A stretch of 64,000 nucleotides of DNA. Origin: Emcibacter nanhaiensis. Lineage in GTDB: Bacteria > Pseudomonadota > Alphaproteobacteria > Sphingomonadales > Emcibacteraceae. The position numbers were made by a program, and so were the translations under genes. The notes under the pieces were generated by a model. That model saw only the letters and a list, made by a program, of their open reading frames with translations. It did no database searches and was not told the DNA's origin. Shown piece by piece: positions 34,083 through 43,571 of this stretch; positions within the stretch are counted from its first letter, which is position 1; each line of letters opens with the position of its first letter. Location of the stretch: contig NZ_VFIY01000004.1 of NCBI RefSeq assembly GCF_006385175.1, positions 703,579-767,578 of the forward strand, in the 5' to 3' direction.

Positions 34083-34221
34083 TATTGAAAGCACAGCTGA
34101 GGGTTAATTCTTCCCCCCGGACCTGCAACCAGAAAACATTGGTCAAACGGGAACTTTTATCCTATGAATAGCCCATCAGAGGTTATAAAAATAAAGTATT
34201 AGAAAGTGTCTTGGGGAAAGA

Positions 34222-35619
34222 ATGCATCTCCGTTTTTTGAATAACGCCATGGGCCGGGCTTCGAACGTCATCTTGTCGCTGCTTATCCTCCTTGCCGCCG
34301 GTGCCGTGCAAGCGGAAGAGAATGTTCCCGAAACGACCCTGTTTGCCCCTGCCCCCGGCTATACCGCCAGTTTCAAAACCCTGCTGCAGGATGTGGTGGA
34401 AAATCACCCGCGCATCAAGAGTTCCCTGTCCTACCGCAACAGTGTGAAAGATGAAGAACGGGAAGAAAAAGCTGCGCTTTATCCCCAGGTGGATGTGGGC
34501 GTGGACGGGCGCTACCGTTTCCTGGATAACTATGACAATACCCTGGAAAACTTTGACGAGCTCAACGACCCCACCACCCATGTGGACGCCTATGTGACCG
34601 TGTCCCAGAAGGTGTTTGACGGCGGCGCGACTTTCCGCAAGATCGACCGGGCCAGATATGCCTATGCCGCCGCCCACGCGGATTATGAGGTCCAGGCCTC
34701 GGAAGTGGTCCTGACCGCGATCGAAGCCCACTACAATTATCTCGTGCGCGGCATTATCGGCCGCATCCGGGAAGAGGCCCTTCAACGGCACCGCAAGATC
34801 CTGGAGTTTGCCCAGGAACGCTTCGAGCGCGGCGTCGGCGCCAACCGGGATGTGGCGCTGGCCCGGGCCCGCCTGGCGCTGGCGGAACAGAATCTGCTCG
34901 CCAACAAGATCGACTTTGCCGAGGCCGCCGGCCTGTATGAGGAAATCTTCGGCACCCCGCCCGCCAATGTCAAACGACCGGACATCGCTCTGTCCCTGCC
35001 GACCAGCCAGGAGGATGCCCTGAAGCTTGGCCTGCTCAACAGCCCGCTGCTGTCGTCCGCCACCAGCCAGGTGATGGCCAGCCGGGCGTCTATGGAATCC
35101 GAGGAGGCCAGCCGCTGGCCGGGGCTCAGCCTGCAGGTGACCGGCACCCGTTACGACCTGGACCGGGATTCCAATGATTATGATGTCCAGGCCCGGCTGC
35201 AGATGAATTACGCGCTTTATACCGGCGGCGCCCAGACCGCCCGCATCAAGCGCAGCACCAATCAGTATGCCCAGGCCCGCGCCAATGAGGAAACCATTCA
35301 CCGGGAATTCAGCCGCCAGCTGAAAGTGTCCTGGGAAAAGGTGGAAAACCAGAAGCTCCGGGTCATGAGCCAGGAAAAGAGCGTGGAAGCCAACCGACTG
35401 AGCCGCGATCTGTTCCAGGAACAGTTTGAAACCACAGGCGGCAGCATCCTGTCGCTGCTGGAAGCGGAAGACGACTATCGCAATTCACTGGAAAGCTATG
35501 TGCAGGGCCTGATGGACCAGGAATTGTTCCAGTATCAGCTGCTGCATGACATGGGCACCCTGTTATCTTATCTCAACCTGCGCCTGACCGGCACCAAGGA
35601 CGGCGGAGCCGGACAATGA
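34222..35619 (+). CDS. TolC-family outer-membrane channel of a type I secretion system
   Basis: A 465-residue TolC-like protein. A signal peptide (ILSLLILLAAGAVQAEE) is followed by two coiled-coil/outer-membrane-factor repeats: FKTLLQDVVENHPRIKSSLS opens the first and LGLLNSPLLSSATSQVMASR the second. It forms the outer-membrane tunnel that docks on the HlyD adaptor. The start at 34222 follows GGGGAAAGA; an internal ATG at 34249 would leave a shorter signal peptide. The stop overlaps the ABC gene by four bases. Three RTX genes around it are the likely cargo genes. Confidence 0.93.
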   Translation: MHLRFLNNAMGRASNVILSLLILLAAGAVQAEENVPETTLFAPAPGYTASFKTLLQDVVENHPRIKSSLSYRNSVKDEEREEKAALYPQVDVGVDGRYRFLDNYDNTLENFDELNDPTTHVDAYVTVSQKVFDGGATFRKIDRARYAYAAAHADYEVQASEVVLTAIEAHYNYLVRGIIGRIREEALQRHRKILEFAQERFERGVGANRDVALARARLALAEQNLLANKIDFAEAAGLYEEIFGTPPANVKRPDIALSLPTSQEDALKLGLLNSPLLSSATSQVMASRASMESEEASRWPGLSLQVTGTRYDLDRDSNDYDVQARLQMNYALYTGGAQTARIKRSTNQYAQARANEETIHREFSRQLKVSWEKVENQKLRVMSQEKSVEANRLSRDLFQEQFETTGGSILSLLEAEDDYRNSLESYVQGLMDQELFQYQLLHDMGTLLSYLNLRLTGTKDGGAGQ

Positions 35620-37388
35620 ACGACCAGCCCGCCGTACAGAGCAAATCCATCGATACGGACAACTGGTTCTGGTCCGCCTTTGTGGAACATAAATGGTCCT
35701 ATATCCAGATCATTGTCGCCGCCGGCCTTATCAATATCTTTTCCCTGGCCAGCTCCATTTTCATCATGGTGGTTTATGACCGGGTTATCCCCAACAACGC
35801 CGTTGAATCCCTGATTGCGCTGACCACCGGCATGGTGATTGTCATCGTCTTTGACTTTACCCTGAAGTTCCTGCGCGCCCTGTTTATCGACAGTGTCGGC
35901 CGCAAGATCGACCTCAAGGTCGCCCGGCGCATCTTCAAACGCCTGGAAGACCTGAAACTGTCCGCGTTCAAAGGTTCCGTCGGAGAACTGGTCAACAGTG
36001 TCCGGGAATATGAAAGCATCCGGGATTTCTGCACCTCCGCCACCCTGGCGACCGTGGTCGACATCCCGTTTATCATGTTGTTCCTGCTGGTGATCTGGGC
36101 GATCGGCGGATCACTGGTCATTGTTCCCATCCTGGCCATCCCGCTGGTGGTTATCACCGGCCTGCTGATCCAGCCGTGGCTGGCCAAATATTCGCAGGCG
36201 GGTATGAGTGAAGGCCAGAGCAAGCAAAGCACCCTGATCGAGGTGGTCAGCGGCCTTGAAACCATGAAAGCACTGGGTGCCGGCAGGATGTTCCTCAACC
36301 GCTGGGAAAAAGCCGTGGCCAACCATTCGGAGATCAGCCTCAAGTCGCGGCTGCTGAGCCAGATTACCGTCAACAGCGCCTCCACCGCCCAACAGATCTC
36401 CCAGATCGGCATTGTGGTGTATGGCTTCTGGCTGGTGGTGGCCGGCGACCTCACTTTCGGGGCCCTGATCGCCTCGGTGATACTGTCCGGGCGTTGCTTG
36501 GCGCCGCTGGGCCAGATGGCCAACCTGATGACCCGCCTCAACCATGCCCGCAGCGCCTACCGCAAGCTGGATGCGCTGATGCGCGCCCCGCACGAGGATA
36601 TGAGCGAACGCGACGTCCTGCGCCGTAAGACCCTGGACGGAAAAATCGAGTTCAACAATGTCAGCTTCCGCTATCCGGGCCAGAATACCAATGTGCTGGA
36701 GAATGTCTCCTTCACCATCAATTCCGGTGAAAAGGTCGCGATCCTCGGCCGCATCGGTTCCGGCAAGAGTACCGTGCTCAGGCTCGCGTCCGGCCTGTAT
36801 GAACCGGACAACGGCGCGGTGATGATCGACAATACCGACATCCGCCAGATCGTCCCCGAAGACCTGAGGAACAATATTTCCATGGTGCTGCAGGATGTGT
36901 TTCTGTTTTCCGGCAGTGTGAAGGAAAACCTGACCTTGGGGCGGGAAGACATTACCGACGAAGACATCCTCAGGGCGGCGGAACTGAGCGGCGTGCAGGA
37001 ATTCATCGGCGCCATTCCCAACGGCTATGACCTGAAGCTCCGGGACCGGGGCGAAGGCCTGTCCGGCGGTCAGAAACAGTCTATTTCCCTGGCCCGGGCC
37101 CTGGTGCGTCCGAGCCCGATCCTGTTCCTGGATGAACCGACCAGCGCCATGGATAACAACTTCGAGGCCGCCGTGGTCAGCCGCCTCAAGCAGACCATGC
37201 AGGATAAAACCGTGGTGATCGTGACCCACCGGGCCAGCCTGCTGCAGCTGGTGGACAAGATTATCATCATGGACAAGGGCCGCATCGCCATGATGGGCCC
37301 CCGGGACCAGGTGCTGCAGAAGCTTGCCCAAAACCAGGGCCCGAACCAGATGCAGAAGCCGGTGCAGAGTGAGGGGCAGGACGCATGA
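35616..37388 (+). CDS. Type I secretion ABC exporter (permease-ATPase fusion)
   Basis: A 590-residue half-transporter with about six transmembrane helices (30-300) and a C-terminal ATPase. Walker A is GRIGSGKST (378-386), the signature LSGGQ (482-486) and Walker B ILFLDEP (502-508). It has no N-terminal C39 peptidase-like domain, which fits exporters that do not cleave a leader. ATP hydrolysis drives unfolded cargo from the cytoplasm through HlyD and TolC. ATGA overlaps on both sides show tight translational coupling with tolC and hlyD. Confidence 0.95.
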   Translation: MNDQPAVQSKSIDTDNWFWSAFVEHKWSYIQIIVAAGLINIFSLASSIFIMVVYDRVIPNNAVESLIALTTGMVIVIVFDFTLKFLRALFIDSVGRKIDLKVARRIFKRLEDLKLSAFKGSVGELVNSVREYESIRDFCTSATLATVVDIPFIMLFLLVIWAIGGSLVIVPILAIPLVVITGLLIQPWLAKYSQAGMSEGQSKQSTLIEVVSGLETMKALGAGRMFLNRWEKAVANHSEISLKSRLLSQITVNSASTAQQISQIGIVVYGFWLVVAGDLTFGALIASVILSGRCLAPLGQMANLMTRLNHARSAYRKLDALMRAPHEDMSERDVLRRKTLDGKIEFNNVSFRYPGQNTNVLENVSFTINSGEKVAILGRIGSGKSTVLRLASGLYEPDNGAVMIDNTDIRQIVPEDLRNNISMVLQDVFLFSGSVKENLTLGREDITDEDILRAAELSGVQEFIGAIPNGYDLKLRDRGEGLSGGQKQSISLARALVRPSPILFLDEPTSAMDNNFEAAVVSRLKQTMQDKTVVIVTHRASLLQLVDKIIIMDKGRIAMMGPRDQVLQKLAQNQGPNQMQKPVQSEGQDA

Positions 37389-38680
37389 TTAAACTGCCGT
37401 TCAAATTCGACCCGTCCTCGGCCCAGCATCTCGGCGCCAATGTGCTGTTTTACAGCATTGTCGCCTTTGTGGTGCTGTTTTTCATCTGGGCTTCTTTTTC
37501 CGAGCTCGACGAAGTCACCCGCGGCATGGGCCGGGTGGTGCCGGCCAAACAGATCCAGGTGGTGCAGAACCTGGAAGGCGGCATCATCAAGGAAATCCTG
37601 GTCAAGTCGGGCCAGGAAGTGAAAGCGGGCGATATCCTGGTGCGCATGGACAGCACCCAGCTGGGCTCCGACCTCAAGAAAAACGAAGAGGAATATCTCG
37701 CCCTGGACCTGAAAACCCGGCGGTTGCAGGCGGAAACGGACCTGAAAGCGGTGGAGTTTCCCGAAGATCTCAGCCAGCGCTACCCGGACCAGGTGGCGCG
37801 GGAACTAAACCTCAACAAGGCACGACTGTCCGGCCTGCGCGCCTCGCTGAGTGGCTTGGAAGCCAAGAAAAAGAACCTGGAACAGGAACTGATCGAAGCG
37901 CGCATGATGTCGGTCAACTCCGAGGAAAACGAGGAACTGGCCCAGGCGGAAATCGACATGATCGGCCCGCTGGTGGAAAAGGGCATCGAACCCCGGATCA
38001 GCCTGATCAGGGCCCAGCAGAAAATGACCGAGGCCAAGAGCGAACGCCAGCGCTCCGAACTCGGTATCGAAAAAGCCAAGAAATCCATCGAGGAAGTGGA
38101 GCTGAATATCGAGCAGGCCCGGGAACAGTTCCGCACCGAAACGCTGAGCGAACTGAGCGAAGCCCAGAGCCGGTTCAACCAGCTGCGCGAAACCATCCCC
38201 GCCCTGTCCGACCGGGTGTACCGCACCGATGTGGTGGCGCCGACCGACGGCATCGTCAACCAGGTGCTGGTCACCACCGTGGGCGGCGTGGTCAAGCCGG
38301 GCATGTCCATCGTTGAACTGGTACCGAGCGACGACAGCCTGCTGGTCGAGGCGGAAATCCGCCCCCAGGACATCGCTTTCCTGTATCCGGGACAGGCGGC
38401 CAAGGTGAAGATTACCGCCTATGACTTTGCCCGCTACGGGGCGCTCGACGGCACAGTGGAAACCATCAGCGCCGACGCGATCCTCAACGAGCGCGAGGAA
38501 TATGTCTATATCGCCAAAATCAGGACCAAGCAGAACAGCCTCGAAGCCGACGGCGACACCCTGCCGATCATTCCCGGTATGGTCGCCGACGTCAACATCG
38601 TTCACGGCAAGAAAACCATCCTCGAATATCTGATCAATCCGGTACTCCGCCTCAGGGACAATGCACTGCGGGAGCGGTAG
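37385..38680 (+). CDS. HlyD-family periplasmic adaptor (membrane fusion protein)
   Basis: A 431-residue adaptor. One N-terminal transmembrane helix (about 20-40, IVAFVVLFFIWASFSEL) is followed by a lipoyl-like half (VVQNLEGGIIKEILVKSGQE), a long coiled coil (about 90-265) and the second lipoyl and beta-barrel part (VVAPTDGIVNQVLVTTVGGV). It bridges the ABC exporter and TolC. It is the last gene of the three-gene operon and faces RTX gene 3 with 11 bases between the stop codons. Confidence 0.94.
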   Translation: MIKLPFKFDPSSAQHLGANVLFYSIVAFVVLFFIWASFSELDEVTRGMGRVVPAKQIQVVQNLEGGIIKEILVKSGQEVKAGDILVRMDSTQLGSDLKKNEEEYLALDLKTRRLQAETDLKAVEFPEDLSQRYPDQVARELNLNKARLSGLRASLSGLEAKKKNLEQELIEARMMSVNSEENEELAQAEIDMIGPLVEKGIEPRISLIRAQQKMTEAKSERQRSELGIEKAKKSIEEVELNIEQAREQFRTETLSELSEAQSRFNQLRETIPALSDRVYRTDVVAPTDGIVNQVLVTTVGGVVKPGMSIVELVPSDDSLLVEAEIRPQDIAFLYPGQAAKVKITAYDFARYGALDGTVETISADAILNEREEYVYIAKIRTKQNSLEADGDTLPIIPGMVADVNIVHGKKTILEYLINPVLRLRDNALRER

Positions 38681-38691
38681 AACAATCTTCC

Positions 38692-41600
38692 TTACGTCAC
38701 CGTCTGGGTAATGTCCGCATCCACCAGCAGTGTTGCGTCACCATAGGAATAGCTGTGGTACAGCTCCCCGTCGATGGTCTGGTCGTCGCCCTGAACCCAG
38801 CCCTGGCCGGTTGATGTCACGCTGTCAGAAGCGTCCCCCCAGACGATCAAATGGTCCCCATCAGCAGACATTCCCAGCACATCGCCAAGGGTCAAGGTGA
38901 GACTGTTTTCGCCATCGTCTGTAACCAGATCTATGATCTGAAATTCAGAAATATTGTGATCCGGCTCCAACTGGGAAAGGTCCAGATCAATGCCATCCAG
39001 CCGGAGAATATCTTCCCCTTCTCCTCCGCTTATATAGAAAAAATCCAGATTATTGATGACAATAATATCGTTACCGCCTTCTCCGTTAACGACATCGCCT
39101 CCGGCGCCACCATTCAAGAGGTTATCGCCATCATCCCCTGATATAATATCGTCATAATCAGACCCGATAATGTTCTCAATGCTGATCAGGCTATCGCCAA
39201 AAGCTCCGCCGCCATAAGCGTTAAGTCCAAGGTTTATCTGGACACCTTCTGTGGCGTCAGCATAGGAAACCGTGTCACTGCCGCTGCCACCATCCATATG
39301 GTCGCTTCCTTCACCACCAAATATCAGATCGTCCCCCTGGCCGGCGCGGATGTTGTCGTCACCGGCTCCAGCGTAGATAACATTGTCGCCTTTACCGCTG
39401 ACAATCGTATCATCGCCACCGCCTGTATCGATATCCCCCAGAAACACGCCTCCCTGGGCGATGAGGGTATCGTCCAAAGGACCGAGATAGACGTCCCCTT
39501 CTACCGTCCCGAGGTTATACAGGACCACATTGTTTCCGGTCAGTCGGATGGAGGTTTCTCCGGAAAGCACCACATCCTCATCAACAATAACAAAGGCATG
39601 GTCTTCATCCAGAATGAAGGTATGATCATCATCCCGGTCAATGAGATAGCTTAGTGTTCCCTCCACCTCGACAACTGAATAATGGGGATCCAGCTCGACG
39701 ATGAAGGTCTCTGTGTTAAGGGTCAGGAAAATTTGGCGTCCATCACTGGACAGGCTCATTTTGGCAGAATTAAATGACATGGAGTCATCATAAAAACCAC
39801 CGACATCATAACTGTCGACGACAGTCCAGCTTTCTGTGTTGACGTACAGAATCTCCCGATTATCGACGTCCAGAACGTACAGAATATCCCCTGCAGGAGA
39901 GAACTGGACGTCGGCCATACGGCCGACTCCTTCCAGATCGTATAAGTCAAATACCCGGGAAAGTTCGAGATCATAGACAAATGCATCATTGTAAGTAATC
40001 ACTGATGCTAGACCGGCAGTTGAACTGACACTCGACCTACCGGCGTTAAAACCACTCGAGCCCTGTTCATATAAATTGGTATCCCCAATTATTTCTCCGA
40101 TCTGGGAATCATAGAGAAAAAGACCACCATCTGAAAGATGAGCTTCCTGTATCAAAATATATCTGTTGTCCTCGGACGTCTCGAGATAGGATCCCTCCTG
40201 GATAGATACCCATGGCGCAAAAAGTGTTATCTCTTCCGTAGATATATCGATTTGACGGAAAGGGTTTGATCCGGATCCAGCATAATCAGTCGTGAATAAT
40301 CCCGTACCCGTAGCATCAATGCTGATATCTGATGTTCCCCTTTCCGCATCATTGACATTAAGAGTTATTTCTTTCAGTTGACCAGTCTGAAGATTAATTC
40401 GTGTAATCGAAATCTCATATACATCATCTCTGTCAAATTCCGCGTCCTCAACCATCAGGTATTCATGGTTTGCAACAAAAAGTGCCATACCATCAAGAGA
40501 TAACGCCATTCCATCGAGATATCCCCCGATCGAATATTGTTCTTGGTAAATACCATTATTTGGATCCCAGGATTTTATCTTTCCACTGGTGGTGGACACA
40601 TAAAATCCGCCACTATAAGGATCCGCGATCACATCCGACATATTGCTTTCAATAATCTGGAAGACTATCGGCTCGGCTTCGATATCGGTATAGGTGATAG
40701 GCTCCAGAGAGACAGGGTTCAGGACAACCCCCTCATCAGTCGTAATGGCGGCCAGGGCGTCATCCGCCGCGGTTTGTCCCTGGGTATCAATTCCGCCATG
40801 TCCCGCGACGATACCCACACCAATTTCCGAAAGCAGTTCAGGCGCATCAAGCACAAGAACAGCGTCATCCCCCAGATAAATTTCATTCACCTGGGGGAAT
40901 ATTTCCGCAATCCCCTGCAGGCTGACTGCTACGGGTTCATCCCCTGCCATCAGTTCCAGTTTGATCTGGCTCGCGTCCTGTATGTTCAGATCCGCAATCC
41001 CGCTCAAATCTTCCAGACTGTCCACACGAACAGTCACGTCACCAGAGATATTCAGGCTCGCGATATCTGAAATATTCAAAACAGAGAAATCCAGAACCAC
41101 TTCTCCGCTGCCTGCCGGCACCTCGATATTGATCACCGAATTGCCATCGCCGTCGATGGTGGTGAACTGGGCGATCTGTTCCTGGGTCAGTGTCACCGTG
41201 GAATTAACAATCAGCTGGGTGACATTGGTCAGCGTCACCCCGGTCAGGTCGACGGTGCCATAGATATAAAGGGTATTGTTGCCAGCCCCGCCATCGATGG
41301 TCTCACCGCTTTCGACCTCGCTCACCGACCGGCCATTCAGTTCCGCCAGGGTCAGCAGAGAAGACAGGTCTACACCGGAACCACCCGGATTGGTGATCGC
41401 GGAAGAAGTATATTCATCCGCCGCCGTTGTCCCCAGCACCACGATGACATCATCGCCATCACCGGCGGAAATCGTATCCATCCCTTCACCGGCCCGGATC
41501 AGGTCATTCCCGCTCCCGGTAATGATTGTATCATCCCCGCCCTTGCCGATGACGGTGAGATCCGCCGTCGAACTGCTTTCATCCAGGGTCCGGTCATTGT

Positions 41601-41871
41601 CGTCAATAGCAGTAAAGACGTTGGTTGGATCTTCCGTAAAGTCCGGATCCGGCGTTACCGGAGTTGTCGGCGCCGTGGGCGCCGCCGTGCTGCCACCACC
41701 GCCACCGCAACCCGCCAGCGGCAGAAGAGCAAGGCTCATGACACCATATCGAACAGGAGTTCGGGCACTCTGGAACCTTTCATTCAAGGTCCCGGGTTCA
41801 CCAGACTGTTTCTTTTGAACTTTTGCAAAAATCGATTTCGATGATGAATCGCGATAAGGATTTGCAGACAT
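38692..41871 (-). CDS. RTX repeat protein 3 with Cys55 lipobox and internal propeller-like region
   Basis: A 1059-residue protein. The N terminus differs from RTX 1 and 2 until the lipobox, but SLALLPLAGCGGGGG again puts Cys at exactly residue 55, followed by STAAP and a Pro/Thr linker. DFTEDPTNVFTA then TADLTVIGKGGDDT repeats the module opening. Residues about 405-740 look like a beta-propeller of YVTN/cytochrome-like blades (for example DILYVLDVDNREILYVNTES). Classical GGxGxD repeats follow (about 840-960) and the C terminus, STGQGWVQGDDQTIDGELYH, then SYSYGDATLLVD, matches the other two. Probably cargo of the adjacent exporter. It lacks the shared promoter unit of RTX 1 and 2. GGGGGAAGAAGG precedes the ATG. 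Confidence 0.88.
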   Translation of the reverse strand: MSANPYRDSSSKSIFAKVQKKQSGEPGTLNERFQSARTPVRYGVMSLALLPLAGCGGGGGSTAAPTAPTTPVTPDPDFTEDPTNVFTAIDDNDRTLDESSSTADLTVIGKGGDDTIITGSGNDLIRAGEGMDTISAGDGDDVIVVLGTTAADEYTSSAITNPGGSGVDLSSLLTLAELNGRSVSEVESGETIDGGAGNNTLYIYGTVDLTGVTLTNVTQLIVNSTVTLTQEQIAQFTTIDGDGNSVINIEVPAGSGEVVLDFSVLNISDIASLNISGDVTVRVDSLEDLSGIADLNIQDASQIKLELMAGDEPVAVSLQGIAEIFPQVNEIYLGDDAVLVLDAPELLSEIGVGIVAGHGGIDTQGQTAADDALAAITTDEGVVLNPVSLEPITYTDIEAEPIVFQIIESNMSDVIADPYSGGFYVSTTSGKIKSWDPNNGIYQEQYSIGGYLDGMALSLDGMALFVANHEYLMVEDAEFDRDDVYEISITRINLQTGQLKEITLNVNDAERGTSDISIDATGTGLFTTDYAGSGSNPFRQIDISTEEITLFAPWVSIQEGSYLETSEDNRYILIQEAHLSDGGLFLYDSQIGEIIGDTNLYEQGSSGFNAGRSSVSSTAGLASVITYNDAFVYDLELSRVFDLYDLEGVGRMADVQFSPAGDILYVLDVDNREILYVNTESWTVVDSYDVGGFYDDSMSFNSAKMSLSSDGRQIFLTLNTETFIVELDPHYSVVEVEGTLSYLIDRDDDHTFILDEDHAFVIVDEDVVLSGETSIRLTGNNVVLYNLGTVEGDVYLGPLDDTLIAQGGVFLGDIDTGGGDDTIVSGKGDNVIYAGAGDDNIRAGQGDDLIFGGEGSDHMDGGSGSDTVSYADATEGVQINLGLNAYGGGAFGDSLISIENIIGSDYDDIISGDDGDNLLNGGAGGDVVNGEGGNDIIVINNLDFFYISGGEGEDILRLDGIDLDLSQLEPDHNISEFQIIDLVTDDGENSLTLTLGDVLGMSADGDHLIVWGDASDSVTSTGQGWVQGDDQTIDGELYHSYSYGDATLLVDADITQTVT

Positions 41872-42080
41872 CCTTCTTCCCCCAAAAGCAGATATTGTTT
41901 CCTGAAACTGTACATGAGCCCTTCCAGCGATGCAAGAGGGGGTAATCCACGTCCGCTGGCAAAGCCATCAGTCAGGAAAATATCCGGCGGGGCAGAAAAG
42001 TTCCTGCCCTGCAATATGTCAGGTGAAAAAGTGCGCGATCCTTTATCTGGTTTCCGCCATCCGCCCTATCCGGCAGATGA

Positions 42081-43277
42081 TCATATCACGCCTTTCTCCT
42101 TGAGCACCTGCTGTTCGCCCGGGCTTATGCCCAGAAGATCGCCGTAGATTTCGGCGTTATGGGCCGCCATCTCGGTCGGTCCCGCCCAGTTGATATGACC
42201 CGGGGTCCTGGACAGTTTTGGCGCCACATTCTGCATGTAAAGCTTGTCAAACTGCGGATGGTCCACCTTGACAATCGCTTCACGGGCCTTGAACTGCTCG
42301 TTCTCCATCATGTCGGCTGCGGTGAATATCTTACCGGCCGGCACGGCATGTTTGTCCATCAGGTCGAGCACCTCCTGCGCGCTTTTGGTGCGCGTCCAGT
42401 CGGCGATCAGATCATCCAGTTCCTCCTGGTGCTCGCCACGGGAATGATGATCAACATAGCGCGGATCGCTGGCCAGTTCCGGCCGGCCCATCGCTTCACA
42501 CAGCCGGCCGAAGACACTGTCCTGGTTGGCACCGATCAGGATATCACCGTCCCGGGTCGGATAGGCGTTGGACGGCGCCACCTTGGGCAGGATGGAACCG
42601 GTGCGCTGGCGGATAAACCCGGTCTGGGTATATTCCGGCACCACGGATTCCATCATCGCCAGCACACTTTCATAGATGGCGCTGTCCACCACCTGCCCCT
42701 CACCGGTCATGTCCCGGTGCCGGAGCGCCAGCAAGGCGCCCAGGCAGGCAAAGGTCGCCGCCAGACTGTCGCCGATGGACAGACCGATCCGGCTTGGCGG
42801 TGTGGAAGGATCACCAGCCAGGTTCCGCATGCCGCCCATGGCCTCGCCGATGGAGCCATAGCCCGCCTTTGAGGACTCGGGACCGGTCTGGCCATAGCCG
42901 GAGACCCGGATCATGATCAGGCCGGGATTGATTTTCTTGAGCTCGTCATACCCCAGGCCCCATTTTTCCATGGTGCCGGGACGGAAGTTCTCCAGCAGGA
43001 AATCGCTTTCCTTGACCAGCTTTTTAAGCAGGTCCTGGCCTTCCTTCACCCGCAGATTCAGGGTGATGCATTTCTTGTTCCGGGACACCACCGGCCACCA
43101 CAGCGGCGCATTCTGGCCCCATTTGCGCATGGGGTCTTCCCGGTCAGGCGCTTCGACCTTTATCACTTCAGTACCATGATCCGCCATCAGCTGGCCGCAA
43201 AAGGGCCCTGCGATCAGCTGGCCGAGTTCGATCATACGCAATCCTTTGAGCGCGCCAAATTGTGCCGGGTCAACCAA
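42081..43277 (-). CDS. CaiB/BaiF family CoA-transferase
   Basis: A family III CoA-transferase of 398 residues if translation starts at the TTG at 43277, which has AAGGAGAG four bases upstream. Longer ATG frames reach 43319 and 43352 but lack a ribosome site, and the first overlaps a palindromic operator. GLRMIELGQLIAGPFCGQLM holds the CoA-binding part, LLKKLVKESDFLLENFRPGTM includes the ENFRPG motif and YGSIGEAMGGMRNLAG follows. The aspartate nucleophile is in the usual place after GLG. These enzymes move CoA between carboxylic acids. It is divergent from the HMG-CoA lyase operon and probably shares its regulation. Confidence 0.87.
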   Translation of the reverse strand: MVDPAQFGALKGLRMIELGQLIAGPFCGQLMADHGTEVIKVEAPDREDPMRKWGQNAPLWWPVVSRNKKCITLNLRVKEGQDLLKKLVKESDFLLENFRPGTMEKWGLGYDELKKINPGLIMIRVSGYGQTGPESSKAGYGSIGEAMGGMRNLAGDPSTPPSRIGLSIGDSLAATFACLGALLALRHRDMTGEGQVVDSAIYESVLAMMESVVPEYTQTGFIRQRTGSILPKVAPSNAYPTRDGDILIGANQDSVFGRLCEAMGRPELASDPRYVDHHSRGEHQEELDDLIADWTRTKSAQEVLDLMDKHAVPAGKIFTAADMMENEQFKAREAIVKVDHPQFDKLYMQNVAPKLSRTPGHINWAGPTEMAAHNAEIYGDLLGISPGEQQVLKEKGVI

Positions 43278-43318
43278 AGCTCTCTCCTTCTCATCATCAC
43301 AGGAAATTTCCTGCCTCA

Positions 43319-43328
43319 TTGTATACAA
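43319..43328. promoter_or_regulatory. TTGTATACAA palindrome upstream of the CoA-transferase gene
   Basis: A perfect 10-bp palindrome 42 bases upstream of the TTG start. A nine-of-ten copy lies at 43446-43455 on the other side of the divergent region. TGTATACA-type palindromes are the usual sites of FCD-group GntR proteins, and a GntR/FCD gene closes the operon at 51847. Confidence 0.55.
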
Positions 43329-43394
43329 GCTAATTCCCTTAAGGCAAGACATATAAACTCATTTAGCAAAATATTGTATTTTTTGGGCTGTTTT

Positions 43395-43423
43395 TTGTGG
43401 TTTTCTCTTCAAAATATTATAAT
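43395..43423 (+). promoter_or_regulatory. Probable sigma-70 promoter of the 43.6-52.5 kb operon
   Basis: TTGTGG (43395-43400), a 17-base spacer and a consensus TATAAT (43418-43423). Transcription would start near 43430, leaving a leader of about 140 bases. Confidence 0.55.
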
Positions 43424-43445
43424 TCTTCTAAAAAGATGCATTTAG

Positions 43446-43455
43446 GTGTATACAA
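43446..43455. promoter_or_regulatory. GTGTATACAA operator copy downstream of the promoter
   Basis: The second TGTATACAA box of the divergent region. It lies about 16 bases past the expected transcription start, where a bound repressor would block the operon. Confidence 0.55.
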
Positions 43456-43571
43456 CTAGCCGTCACTATGGCACAGTTTTGCTGTTCGAAACCAATAAAC
43501 CGATTCCAGCGCCTGGGTTACAAACAGGTCAAGGGAACGACCAGCCCAGAAACCAAGGGGAATGACGGGAC

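Noticed and set aside
34183..35301. 372-codon minus-strand frame opposite tolC
   Set aside because: It is the reverse reading of a clear TolC coding sequence and has a Gly/His/Gln-rich shadow composition.
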